Positions 23,625 to 30,760 of a stretch of DNA of 33,912 nt are shown one piece after another. Below the pieces are notes generated by a model, which was given only the letters and a program-made list of their open reading frames with translations, was not told the origin of the DNA and did not search any database. A program made the translations under genes and the position numbers. Position 1 is the first letter of the stretch; each line of letters begins with the position of its first letter. The stretch covers positions 1 to 33,912 of the forward strand of contig JAZLAM010000017.1 in NCBI GenBank assembly GCA_045613125.1. The letters are read 5' to 3'. Origin of the DNA: JAFTYO01 sp045613125 (GTDB lineage Bacteria; Pseudomonadota; Alphaproteobacteria; RF32; CAG-239).

Positions 23625-24899
23625 ATGTCAGAGCGTACAGAATGTGTCGAAATTTTGCATAAAATTTTTGAGCAAAAAGTGTTTTACAGCACTTTAAAAC
23701 CATATATTGCAGAAAAAAATATATCTTTTTGCAATATGCTTGTTTTAAGTGTATTAAGAAATTTAACGGAACTTGAAAATATAATAGCAAAATTTGTATT
23801 AAAAAAAATTCCGCAAAAGAATGTGATTCTAAAATATATTTTACTTGCGGCTATTGCCGAAATTATGCTTTTAAAAACACCTGATTATGCCGTAATAAAT
23901 GAATATGTTAATATAGCAAAGAAGAAAACCGATAAGTTTTCGGCAAATATGGTAAATGCGGTATTACGTAAGGTATCTTCAAAGAAAAAAGAATTACAAG
24001 TTATTGCAAAAATTCCACAAAATTTTTGTGAAATTTTGAAAAAAGATTATACACAATCAGAAATAGATAGCATTAAAGAATCTTGTTTTTGTGAAGCTCC
24101 TTTGGATTTGAGTATAAAAGAAAATCATATATATTGGGCTCAACAATTAAACGGCACATTATTTTCTAACGGGACTGTTCGTATAGTTGATGCAAAATCT
24201 AAAGTTTCTGAATTAAAAGGTTATGACGAAGGTACGTGGTGGGTGCAGGATATTGCAGCATCATTACCGATTATGTTACTGGGAAATGTAAAAAATAAAA
24301 AAGTGCTTGATTTATGCGCTGCTCCGGGCGGTAAAACAGCTCAACTTTTGGCTCAAGGCGCAAAAGTTACGGCAGTCGATATAGATGCATTACGCATGGA
24401 AAAGTTAAAGCAAAATATTAAGCGTTTACATTTAGAACAAAATCTTGAGATTTCGGTAGCAGATGGGGTAGAATTTTTACAAGGCAATAAAAATATATTT
24501 GATATCATAGTATTAGATGTGCCTTGTTCTGCTACAGGAACTTTTAGAAGACACCCAGAGGTATTACATCTCAAAACAATTCAAGATGTAACAAAACAAT
24601 CTGATTTGCAGTTTGAAATATTGAATGAAGCTATTAAATCGGTTAAACAGGGGGGATTAGTTTTATATTGTACTTGTTCTATTTCCAAAATTGAAGGTGA
24701 ATATATTATAGAAAGAATTATGAAAGAGTGTTCATGTATTGAGTTAGTCGTTCCTGATTTGAAAGAAATTAATATATTCGATGGTAAAAAATTACCGGAT
24801 GATATAATTGATAACGGTGTTTTAAGAACTTTACCTTATTATATCAAAAATTTTGGTGGAATGGATTCTTTTTTTGCTGCTTGTATAAAGAAAAAATAA
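23625..24899 (+). CDS. rsmB: 16S rRNA m5C967 methyltransferase
   Basis: RsmB (Sun/Fmu) methylates C967 of 16S rRNA with SAM. The 424 residues contain an N-terminal NusB-like RNA-binding domain (about 1-130; VLRNLTELENIIAKFV, TPDYAVINEYVNIAKK) and a C-terminal Rossmann methyltransferase: VLDLCAAPGGKTAQLL (SAM loop), VTAVDIDALRMEKL, VLDVPCSATGTFRRHPEVL (motif IV Pro-Cys) and LVLYCTCSISKIEGE (catalytic Cys motif VI). AAGAAAGG precedes the ATG. It is followed by two genes at short spacing that are probably cotranscribed. Confidence 0.95.
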   Translation: MSERTECVEILHKIFEQKVFYSTLKPYIAEKNISFCNMLVLSVLRNLTELENIIAKFVLKKIPQKNVILKYILLAAIAEIMLLKTPDYAVINEYVNIAKKKTDKFSANMVNAVLRKVSSKKKELQVIAKIPQNFCEILKKDYTQSEIDSIKESCFCEAPLDLSIKENHIYWAQQLNGTLFSNGTVRIVDAKSKVSELKGYDEGTWWVQDIAASLPIMLLGNVKNKKVLDLCAAPGGKTAQLLAQGAKVTAVDIDALRMEKLKQNIKRLHLEQNLEISVADGVEFLQGNKNIFDIIVLDVPCSATGTFRRHPEVLHLKTIQDVTKQSDLQFEILNEAIKSVKQGGLVLYCTCSISKIEGEYIIERIMKECSCIELVVPDLKEINIFDGKKLPDDIIDNGVLRTLPYYIKNFGGMDSFFAACIKKK

Positions 24900-24915
24900 A
24901 GCTATGGAGAGCATT

Positions 24916-25980
24916 ATGTTTTTAAATTTGTTATACTGTATTGGTTTAATTGGGGTTGGTTTTATATGTTCTTTACCTATGCTTTATAGTTTGAGTAAGA
25001 CAATATCTTTTGAATATACAGTCAAAAAAGATGTGTGGACTTATATGTGGCTATTGAGCCTTGTATTTGTTTTAGGTCTCTATTTTATTTTACCAGATTT
25101 TCATGATATGATACATGAATTTGAATGTGGAAAAACTTTAGTCGTCTTTATTTTATCTGCTTTTATTTATGTTGCTTTTTTGATCGAAGTTAGATGGCTA
25201 TTCTATGTAACAATGGCTATTTCATCAGCTATAGTTACTTTTTTATTTCCTGATACAGGACTTATATTTGAAGGATATTTACCTTTTTGGGTGGAAAAGT
25301 TAATAGTTTTTACCTTTGTATTTTTTATTACATTTTTTATAAAAATATTAAATGGAATGTTTACGATTTTTCCGATTTTTGTTTTATCGGGTTTATTGGG
25401 GATGTCGTTTATATCTATGCTGGGTGGGGCTCCTTTATTCTTTGGCTTGTTGGCATCTTTATTAATCGGTATGTGGCTTGCTTTTTTAAGGTTTAACTAT
25501 TTTGGTGAAATTGCTTTAAATGAAGGGGCTTGTGCAAGCGCCGGTTTTTTGTTAGCAGTTTTCTTTGTTCAAGGGGCAATTGAACTTTCAGGTCCATCAA
25601 TGTTGGTTTTACTATCGTATCTTGTTGCAGAAGTTTTGTGGGTGTTAATCAGAAGATTTTTATGGCGTATTAAAGAGCAAGAGCTATATTATAATACAGC
25701 ATATTTTGTTTGTTATACAAAAGATATAACTTCACATGCTATAATAGTTTCTATTGTTAAAATAGGAATTATTAATGTTATATTTTCTTGTTTTCAGTTG
25801 TATGCACCTAATCCTTTTTCTATACCTGTTTTTGCACTGGCAGTTAATCTGTGGTTGCTAAATATACTTTACCATGCTTCTGAAAATAATTTGAGTTTTA
25901 GTCGAACAAATGAGAACTTCTTTGAAGAATTAAAAAATGAATTTAATGTTGTGAAAGAAACTTTGAAACGTAGGAAATAA
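24916..25980 (+). CDS. polytopic membrane protein, MraY/WecA-like fold with altered active site
   Basis: About ten membrane helices. The ATG at 24916 (354 aa) has GGAGAG 4 nt upstream and is preferred to one 12 nt earlier. The order of segments resembles the polyprenyl-phosphate sugar-1-phosphate transferases (GT4: MraY, WecA): LPFWVEKLIVF...IKILNGMF matches the place of the N-x-x-N-x-x-DG helix, and LAFLRFNYFGEIALNEGACASAGFLLAV matches GFLPxN...GDxGSxxLGFxLA. The catalytic DG and GDxG aspartates are not present (LNGM, NEGA), and the N-terminal DxP/RKxH region is absent. I read it as a degenerate, possibly non-catalytic member; alternatively an unrelated transporter-like protein. Confidence 0.6.
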   Translation: MFLNLLYCIGLIGVGFICSLPMLYSLSKTISFEYTVKKDVWTYMWLLSLVFVLGLYFILPDFHDMIHEFECGKTLVVFILSAFIYVAFLIEVRWLFYVTMAISSAIVTFLFPDTGLIFEGYLPFWVEKLIVFTFVFFITFFIKILNGMFTIFPIFVLSGLLGMSFISMLGGAPLFFGLLASLLIGMWLAFLRFNYFGEIALNEGACASAGFLLAVFFVQGAIELSGPSMLVLLSYLVAEVLWVLIRRFLWRIKEQELYYNTAYFVCYTKDITSHAIIVSIVKIGIINVIFSCFQLYAPNPFSIPVFALAVNLWLLNILYHASENNLSFSRTNENFFEELKNEFNVVKETLKRRK

Positions 25981-25985
25981 TAAGT

Positions 25986-27314
25986 ATGGTTTTAGGCTTT
26001 TTAAAAAGAAAACTTACTAATCATAAAAACGAATCACAGGTAATTCCCGAAATTAAGGTAGGTGTGGTAGCTTTTGAAGATGATTGTTTTACTAATTCTG
26101 GTAAAATTTTGGCAGAATATTTCGAAAACGTTCCTTATCTTAATGTATGTTATTATGATGATATGTTTAATAAGAAATTTCTTGATTTACAAAGCCGTAA
26201 TTTTTTTGATTTTATAGATACAGGTAAGAAAATTTTAAAAAAAACAAAAACGGATGTTTTAGTTTGGGGATATCGCGAACAAAATAATCTTCGTCTTAAT
26301 TTTCAAACATTAAATCAGTATATAGATGTAAAAGTTCCGTTTTTTTCTTTATTAAATAGTTTAATTTTACCTCTGGATTATTTTCAAGAATTTAAACTTC
26401 CGGTATCAATGCTTGATTTAATTTGTGCTGTAATTCTGGTGATATCAGAAAATTCGGCATATACAGAAATTTTAAAAGAAACTGTAGAAAAAATTAATAA
26501 TTCATCGCCTCCGAAAGATTTAGATATCAAATATATGCCTTATATTTTGAACTTATTGGCTTTAGCTTATTTAGTGTCAGTTAAGGATACGTTCCAAAAA
26601 CAAGATATAAAAATAGTGTCTTCAATTTTGAAAAATGCTTTGAAGTATTTAAAAAAAGAAACAAATTCGTTGCTTGTGGGTCTTATTTATAGCACTTTTG
26701 GGCAACTTTATCAATTGGCTACAGAGTTAAATGTTGATGATAGATATGCAAATTGTAAATTTGCAACAGACTTTTATAATTTAGCATTGAAGTACTTTCC
26801 GCGACATACTTTTCCGTATGATTTTGGTCATACTGCTTATCGTTTATCTGTACTTTACTTTGATTATTGGAAATATACTGCAGATATTCAGTTTTTGAGA
26901 AATGCGATATTTCAGTTACGCGAGGCTCAAAAAGTTTTTACCCAAATAACTTTTCCTGATTTTTGGGCTATAATTCAGAAAGATTTAGGGTTATATTTTT
27001 CAATGATGTCTGTATTTAGCAAGAATCAGGAAATAGCTTTACTGGCAATCGAAAATTATAAAAATTATCAAAAAGTTTGTTCTCGTGATAAATATCCGTT
27101 GGCATGGGCAGAGATTCAAGAAAAGATAGGAAATATATTTTTTGAATGCGGTAAGTTTTCTCATAATGAAGAATGCTTTGATGAAGCTGTTAAATATTAT
27201 CTAGAGGCTCAAAATATTTATGAAGAACACGATGTTAGTGAAAATAAAAAAAGAATTGAGAAATGTTTGGTAAAAACAGATGAGAATCTTTTAAGAATAT
27301 CAAATTTTAATTAA
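25986..27314 (+). CDS. helical-repeat (TPR-like) protein of unknown function
   Basis: A 442-residue soluble protein without signal peptide. The N-terminal ~120 residues form an alpha/beta unit (IKVGVVAFEDDCF, TDVLVWGYREQNNLRLNFQTLNQYI). From about residue 150 it is all helix, and the last 200 residues carry TPR-like units with small-residue spacing (FGHTAYRLSVLYFDYWKYT, FWAIIQKDLGLYFSMMSVF, PLAWAEIQEKIGNIFFECGKF, CFDEAVKYYLEAQNIYEE). It follows the MraY-like gene after 5 nt and is likely a scaffold or regulatory partner of its operon products (inference). Confidence 0.75.
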   Translation: MVLGFLKRKLTNHKNESQVIPEIKVGVVAFEDDCFTNSGKILAEYFENVPYLNVCYYDDMFNKKFLDLQSRNFFDFIDTGKKILKKTKTDVLVWGYREQNNLRLNFQTLNQYIDVKVPFFSLLNSLILPLDYFQEFKLPVSMLDLICAVILVISENSAYTEILKETVEKINNSSPPKDLDIKYMPYILNLLALAYLVSVKDTFQKQDIKIVSSILKNALKYLKKETNSLLVGLIYSTFGQLYQLATELNVDDRYANCKFATDFYNLALKYFPRHTFPYDFGHTAYRLSVLYFDYWKYTADIQFLRNAIFQLREAQKVFTQITFPDFWAIIQKDLGLYFSMMSVFSKNQEIALLAIENYKNYQKVCSRDKYPLAWAEIQEKIGNIFFECGKFSHNEECFDEAVKYYLEAQNIYEEHDVSENKKRIEKCLVKTDENLLRISNFN

Positions 27315-27351
27315 TATATATTAGTTTTTTGTGTATAGAGTAATCTTTGTT

Positions 27352-27378
27352 TTGACCTTTTATATAACCTATTATAAC
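27352..27378 (+). promoter_or_regulatory. promoter region of the OMP gene with direct repeats
   Basis: TTGACC (27352-27357), 15-16 bp, TATAAC (27373-27378). TATAACCT occurs at 27363-27370 and again at 27373-27380, a 10-bp (one helical turn) spacing that could be a regulator site. Confidence 0.4.
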
Positions 27379-27440
27379 CTTTAGTTACATCTTTTGAGAT
27401 GTTTAACAATTTTTTGCAAAAAATGAAGAGAGAGAGAACT

Positions 27441-28055
27441 ATGAAAAAAACTTTATTATTGGCAGGAGTTGCCTCTTTAGTTGCGTTTAATGTTAGTGCA
27501 ACAGAATATCTTCCATACGTAGTAGCTCGTGTGGCTCGTGTAGAAGTGAAAAATGATATTAAATCTTCATTATTTAAAGATAAGATAAATGATGATCAGT
27601 ATGGATATAGAATTGCTGGCGGTGTTATGGTTCCGTTATGTGGCGGTTTAGCTCAATCAGTTCGTGCTGAAGTTGAATATGGTTTATTAAATAAAACACA
27701 TAATCATAATAATATAAGAGCCTTACAAACAAACATTGGATTGCAAACACAGTTACAAACAGTTTTAGCAAATGTTTACTATGATTTGGATACAGGTACT
27801 GCAGTTACTCCTTATTTAGGTGTAGGTGTCGGTTATGCTCGTATTGAAGAAAAAGCTTGGGAAAAAACAACAGAAGATAATTTAGCATGGAATATTGGTG
27901 TTGGTGTTAGCGTGAATGTAACATACAATATGGATGTTGAAATTGGCTATCGTTATACTGACTATGGTAAAACCAAATCAAAAATACTTGATGAAACTGT
28001 TAAGAGAACTTATGATTCTCAAGAAGTTCTTTTAGGCTTAAGATATACATTCTAA
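27441..28055 (+). CDS. outer-membrane beta-barrel protein (OmpA-like/opacity porin type)
   Basis: The ATG at 27441 follows GAGAGAGAGA and starts a clean signal peptide (MKKTLLLAGVASLVAFNVSA, cleavage before TEYLP); an in-frame ATG 42 nt upstream is less likely. The mature part shows about eight amphipathic strands alternating with loops (for example SVRAEVEYGLL, VLANVYYDLDTG, TPYLGVGVGYARI, NMDVEIGYRYTDYG) and ends in VLLGLRYTF; the terminal Phe is the BAM recognition signal. It is a small 8-stranded barrel, perhaps an adhesin- or surface-type protein. No peptidoglycan-binding OmpA domain follows. It ends at a terminator. Confidence 0.88.
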   Translation: MKKTLLLAGVASLVAFNVSATEYLPYVVARVARVEVKNDIKSSLFKDKINDDQYGYRIAGGVMVPLCGGLAQSVRAEVEYGLLNKTHNHNNIRALQTNIGLQTQLQTVLANVYYDLDTGTAVTPYLGVGVGYARIEEKAWEKTTEDNLAWNIGVGVSVNVTYNMDVEIGYRYTDYGKTKSKILDETVKRTYDSQEVLLGLRYTF

Positions 28056-28064
28056 AAGATATTG

Positions 28065-28103
28065 TTTAACCCCCGATATGTTAAATCGGGGGTTAAATTT
28101 TAA
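28065..28103 (+). terminator. terminator after the OMP gene
   Basis: TTTAACCCCCGAT (28065-28077) pairs perfectly with ATCGGGGGTTTAA-type arm at 28085-28097 (13 bp), followed by a short T-rich tail. Confidence 0.8.
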
Positions 28104-28291
28104 TATTTAGTACGAAGATTTAATTAGAGAAACTAAACTTTATCACATATTAAAATAAAAATATTGACATAAAAAATATTTTGAACGTCAGTATTAATTT
28201 AATAAATGGTTAATGATGAAAAAATTTTTTTTAAGATTATCTTATATGAATAGAATTTATTTGACATAACTTTAAATTTGAAAGGAATAAG

Positions 28292-28603
28292 ATGAAAAAA
28301 TTAATTTTAACAATATGTTTTACCATAGGATTATCAGCTTGTGCAGCAGAATCGTTGGAATGTGATAAAAAGCCAATTGTTCGTCCACAACCAACAGTAG
28401 CTCAACCTGTTGTACAACCGGTGGCTCAAACAGGATGTCAAGGTTCATCTTATACAGTGTCTGAACCTATAGAAGTTATTTATAAAAATACTGTATACAG
28501 AACAGTTTATGAGCCTAAAACCTATTCAACGGTTTCTTTTGTGAAAAAACCGTATAATTGTGCTCAGAATAGTTTATGTCAACAAAAGACTAATAAACAA
28601 TAG
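28292..28603 (+). CDS. small lipoprotein, hypothetical
   Basis: 103 residues. A lipoprotein signal MKKLILTICFTIGLSAC gives Cys17 as lipidated residue. The mature part starts with a Pro/Val/Gln-rich linker (KKPIVRPQPTVAQPVVQP) and has a short beta-rich core (SYTVSEPIEVIYKNTVYRTVYEP) with further cysteines (Cys in TGCQG, YNCAQ, LCQQ) that may form disulfides in the periplasm. AAAGGA precedes the ATG. The 187-nt space after the OMP terminator holds TTGACA elements (28164, 28261) without convincing -10 partners. Function unknown. Confidence 0.8.
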   Translation: MKKLILTICFTIGLSACAAESLECDKKPIVRPQPTVAQPVVQPVAQTGCQGSSYTVSEPIEVIYKNTVYRTVYEPKTYSTVSFVKKPYNCAQNSLCQQKTNKQ

Positions 28604-28613
28604 AGTTAATTGT

Positions 28614-28642
28614 AAAAAAAAGCCCCGTTAAACGGGTCTTTT
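28614..28642 (+). terminator. terminator after the lipoprotein gene
   Basis: AAAAG-C-CCCGTT and AACGGG-T-CTTTT arms (one internal mismatch) with very small loop; follows the stop by about 10 nt. Confidence 0.65.
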
Positions 28643-28704
28643 GCGGTTGCTTTTTGACAAATTTAACAAATAAAGCTTGCAATAAAATAAAGTGTATGTT
28701 AGCC

Positions 28705-28759
28705 TATAATAAATATCAGTAATTTTGTAGATTATTAACCCTTTAAAAAATTAAATATT
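28705..28759 (+). promoter_or_regulatory. -10 element and SD-less leader of the gene at 28760
   Basis: A perfect TATAAT at 28705-28710 has no strong -35 at 16-18 bp. The leader contains GTAGAT, GATTATTAACC (28730-28740) and TTAAATATTATG at the start codon, matching the leader at 15737-15760. Confidence 0.5.
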
Positions 28760-29188
28760 ATGAGTACAGAATTAATCGTAACATGTTTTCTTGTTTCTCT
28801 GGCTTTGTTTTTGTGTTTGGTGCGCAAATGGCAAGTAGATGAGCTTGAAGACTTGGTTTTAAGAGTGAAGAAACAGAGAGATGCTTCAAACAAAGAAACT
28901 AATGAAAATCCGGAAGATTTTGAAGGACTTCATTTATCTCACGGGGAGCCTCTCAGTGATGATGAAATCTTGGCTCTTGCATCAAATGTTGAACGTTTGT
29001 TTGAGCTTAAAGAACAAGATTTAGACAAGCTTATTAACTATGCCGGACATCGCCTAGATGAACTTAGTTGTAATAAGCTTGGGGATGGCTCAGATGATGA
29101 TCTCGAAGATGATCCTGAAACTGATGAAAATCAGAAATGGGAAGATGCGTTCGAAACATTTTCTGCTGTTCGTTACGGATATTTTTAA
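28760..29188 (+). CDS. membrane-anchored acidic hypothetical protein, no Shine-Dalgarno
   Basis: 142 residues. One N-terminal membrane helix (TELIVTCFLVSLALFLCLV), a short basic turn (RKWQ), a charged helix (VDELEDLVLRVKKQR), a second helical part (LSDDEILALASNVERLFELKEQDLDKLINYAGHRLDEL) and a strongly acidic tail (GDGSDDDLEDDPETDENQ). I recognise no family. The start ATG has no purine-rich ribosome site. It may act with the multi-pass protein that follows at 29250 (inference from position only). Confidence 0.75.
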   Translation: MSTELIVTCFLVSLALFLCLVRKWQVDELEDLVLRVKKQRDASNKETNENPEDFEGLHLSHGEPLSDDEILALASNVERLFELKEQDLDKLINYAGHRLDELSCNKLGDGSDDDLEDDPETDENQKWEDAFETFSAVRYGYF

Positions 29189-29206
29189 TTAAAAAATGTT
29201 AAACTT

Positions 29207-29232
29207 GAGTAGCAAACTTTTGTTTGCTACTC
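29207..29232 (+). other. perfect hairpin without U-tract between two orphan genes
   Basis: GAGTAGCAAAC (29207-29217), loop TTTT, GTTTGCTACTC (29222-29232); no T run follows on either strand. It ends 17 nt before the ATG at 29250, so it would sit in the leader if the two genes are cotranscribed. Confidence 0.8.
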
Positions 29233-29249
29233 GTTAAAAAATCAAAATT

Positions 29250-29849
29250 ATGAAATCTTTAGGAAAATTATTTTTAGCAGGGATGAAACACTCTCTTATG
29301 ACTATGGGTAGAATTCTTGCCGGTATCGCTGTGTTAGCGGTTACACTGATGGTTTTGGCTACATTATTTGCATTAGGCGTCTATGTTATTCGCCAATGTG
29401 GTTGGTGGTCAGTTATTTTGTATATAATTGACATTGTCATATTGGTGATGGTAATGACAGAAGTTGTATGTAAGAAATTCTTCGAAAATATCGGTAAAAA
29501 GCTTGTCAGAAAACGCAGATACGTCTTAACCTTATTGGTTGAAACATTAAAAGCTATAGGTGTAATTTTACTAACGCTTTTAATCTTAGCCCTTGTAAAT
29601 GGAATATTTTGGGGTTTAGGATGGTTGGTTTTGTGGCCATTTGCTATTAAGCTATCGATAGGTGCTACTGCTATGATAGGTGTTGCAATGTTTTTATTGA
29701 TAATATTCTTATTTTTTGCAGCATTGCATATAAATGTTCATGGATGGCGTGATGCTCTTGCAATATTGGTAAGATTTTTAGGAGAATTTATCCTACCTGC
29801 TGCTATAGTTGTAGCCGTTATTTATTTTATATTTCACGGCGTTGCTTGA
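29250..29849 (+). CDS. multi-pass membrane protein, hypothetical
   Basis: 199 residues with about five membrane helices (GRILAGIAVLAVTLMVLATL; WWSVILYIIDIVILVMVM; ILLTLLILALVNGIFWGLG; IGATAMIGVAMFLLIIFLFF; FILPAAIVVAVIYFIFHG) and a basic loop KKFFENIGKKLVRKRRY between the second and third. No transporter or enzyme motif is recognised. The start ATG (leader ends TCAAAATTATG) lacks a Shine-Dalgarno but directly follows the 29207 hairpin. It ends at a strong terminator. Confidence 0.75.
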   Translation: MKSLGKLFLAGMKHSLMTMGRILAGIAVLAVTLMVLATLFALGVYVIRQCGWWSVILYIIDIVILVMVMTEVVCKKFFENIGKKLVRKRRYVLTLLVETLKAIGVILLTLLILALVNGIFWGLGWLVLWPFAIKLSIGATAMIGVAMFLLIIFLFFAALHINVHGWRDALAILVRFLGEFILPAAIVVAVIYFIFHGVA

Positions 29850-29857
29850 TTAATTAC

Positions 29858-29901
29858 CCTCTCTTTTGGAACATAAATAGTTTCAAAAGAGAGGTTTTTT
29901 T
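29858..29901 (+). terminator. terminator after the 29250 gene
   Basis: CCTCTCTTTTG (29858-29868) and CAAAAGAGAGG (29884-29894) followed by TTTTTTT. Confidence 0.85.
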
Positions 29902-29905
29902 ATGC

Positions 29906-29943
29906 AAAAAAATCCCGATTCTTGCGAATCGGGATATATTTTT
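29906..29943 (-). terminator. terminator of rpmB
   Basis: Reverse strand: ATCCCGATTC, loop GCAA, GAATCGGGAT then seven T. Back to back with the preceding forward terminator. Confidence 0.85.
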
Positions 29944-29953
29944 CTTATTATTC

Positions 29954-30241
29954 TTAATTTGCAGATTTTTTCTTAGCAATAGACTTTTTAATTTTCTTAG
30001 CTTCATCAGTCAATTTGCTATTAGAAGTTGTTTCAAGGTAAGAATCTAAACCACCATTGTGTTCGATAGAACGTAATGTTTTGGTACAAACTTTTAACTT
30101 GAAAACTTTACCCAAAGTTTCACTCAATAAAGAAACAACATGCAAATTCGGCAGGAAACGACGACGAGTGCGGTTGTTAGCGTGACTTACATTGTTACCA
30201 CTCATAACGCCTGTGCCGGAAATATCACATTTTTTAGCCAT
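29954..30241 (-). CDS. rpmB: 50S ribosomal protein L28
   Basis: L28 of the large subunit. The ATG at 30241 (95 aa) has AAAGGA upstream and gives MAKKCDISGTGVMSGNNVSH, the normal start; an upstream in-frame ATG is not needed. RTRRRFLPNLHVVSLLSE and VKVCTKTLRSIEHNGGLDSYL are family blocks. The C-terminal tail is Lys-rich (KKIKKSIAKKKSAN), longer than in E. coli (78 aa) but usual for Alphaproteobacteria. The Cys of KKCDISG is single, not the zinc-binding form. rpmG is not next to it. Confidence 0.96.
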   Translation of the reverse strand: MAKKCDISGTGVMSGNNVSHANNRTRRRFLPNLHVVSLLSETLGKVFKLKVCTKTLRSIEHNGGLDSYLETTSNSKLTDEAKKIKKSIAKKKSAN

Positions 30242-30285
30242 TTTTAAGTATCCTTTAAACAAATAAAAAACAATCTTGTTGCTTG

Positions 30286-30314
30286 TTAATACATATATTT
30301 GAAGCGTAAGTCAA
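30286..30314 (-). promoter_or_regulatory. promoter of rpmB
   Basis: Reverse strand: TTGACT (30314-30309), 17 bp, TATTAA (30291-30286). Confidence 0.65.
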
Positions 30315-30364
30315 GCAAAAATATAAAAAATATGAAAAAATGCTGGTAAAAAATATAAAAACAG

Positions 30365-30370
30365 TATAAT
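30365..30370 (+). promoter_or_regulatory. -10 element of tRNA-Arg
   Basis: Perfect TATAAT 18 nt before the mature tRNA 5' end; the -35 region is poor. Confidence 0.55.
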
Positions 30371-30388
30371 AGTATGCGTTATAGCAAT

Positions 30389-30465
30389 GTATCCGTAGCT
30401 CAATTGGATAGAGTGTTGGCTTCCGACGCCAAAGGTTGTGGGTTCAATTCCCGCCGGATACGCCA
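30389..30465 (+). tRNA. tRNA-Arg (anticodon CCG)
   Basis: 77 nt including encoded CCA. Acceptor stem GTATCCG/CGGATAC is perfect; anticodon stem TTGGC/GCCAA encloses TTCCGAC, so the anticodon is CCG (reads CGG). TAGCTCAATTGGATAGAG D-arm and GGTTCAATTCC T-arm are normal. The last 16 nt plus TT (30450-30467) recur at 30687-30704. Confidence 0.96.
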
Positions 30466-30471
30466 TTTGAT

Positions 30472-30499
30472 GCACCACCTATGCAAAGGTGGTGCTTTC
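30472..30499 (+). terminator. hairpin/terminator after tRNA-Arg
   Basis: GCACCACC (30472-30479) and GGTGGTGC (30488-30495), then TTTC; weak U-tract. Confidence 0.6.
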
Positions 30500-30707
30500 A
30501 ATATGAGCGGAAATTGAACCTAAAGGTTCATTCTTGCTACGTAAGCCTTGTTTTAATTAAAACTCGGCAACTTCGCTTCGGTCACTTGGTTTGTAACACT
30601 TGTATGCTGTAATCTGTCGATTACATACAAGTTAACAAACCTACGCCTTCGTCATAAAACAATCTTTAATTGTTTTATTTTCTCAGCCCGCCGGATACGC
30701 CATTCTA

Positions 30708-30736
30708 GCTCCACCATTGAAAATGGTGGAGCTTTT
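30708..30736 (+). terminator. second-copy hairpin with terminator features
   Basis: GCTCCACCATT (30708-30718), loop GAA, AATGGTGGAGC (30722-30732), TTTT. The stem differs from the first copy by a paired A-T to T-A exchange and is longer. Confidence 0.6.
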
Positions 30737-30760
30737 CATATGAGCGAGAATTGAATATTC

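Larger units (their letters stand above)
30450..30755 (+). repeat. duplicated tRNA-Arg 3' module enclosing hairpin-rich noncoding DNA
   Basis: CCCGCCGGATACGCCATT (18 nt) occurs at 30450-30467 within and just past the tRNA gene and again at 30687-30704, 237 bp downstream. Each copy is followed by a GC-rich hairpin and then by ATATGAGCG...AATTGAA (30501-30518; 30738-30755), so about 68 bp are duplicated. Between them are further inverted repeats: GAACCT/AGGTTC (30516-30529), GTTTTAATTAAAAC (30550), a long imperfect stem with GGTTTGT/ACAAACC ends (30588-30641) and AAAACAAT/ATTGTTTT (30656-30676). No protein is encoded. This is either a palindromic element inserted at the tRNA end or a local duplication with later insertion. 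Confidence 0.75.

Noticed and set aside
29846..30049. 67-codon forward frame over the rpmB terminator and rpmB 3' end
   Set aside because: Spans two terminators and runs antisense to rpmB; no ribosome site.
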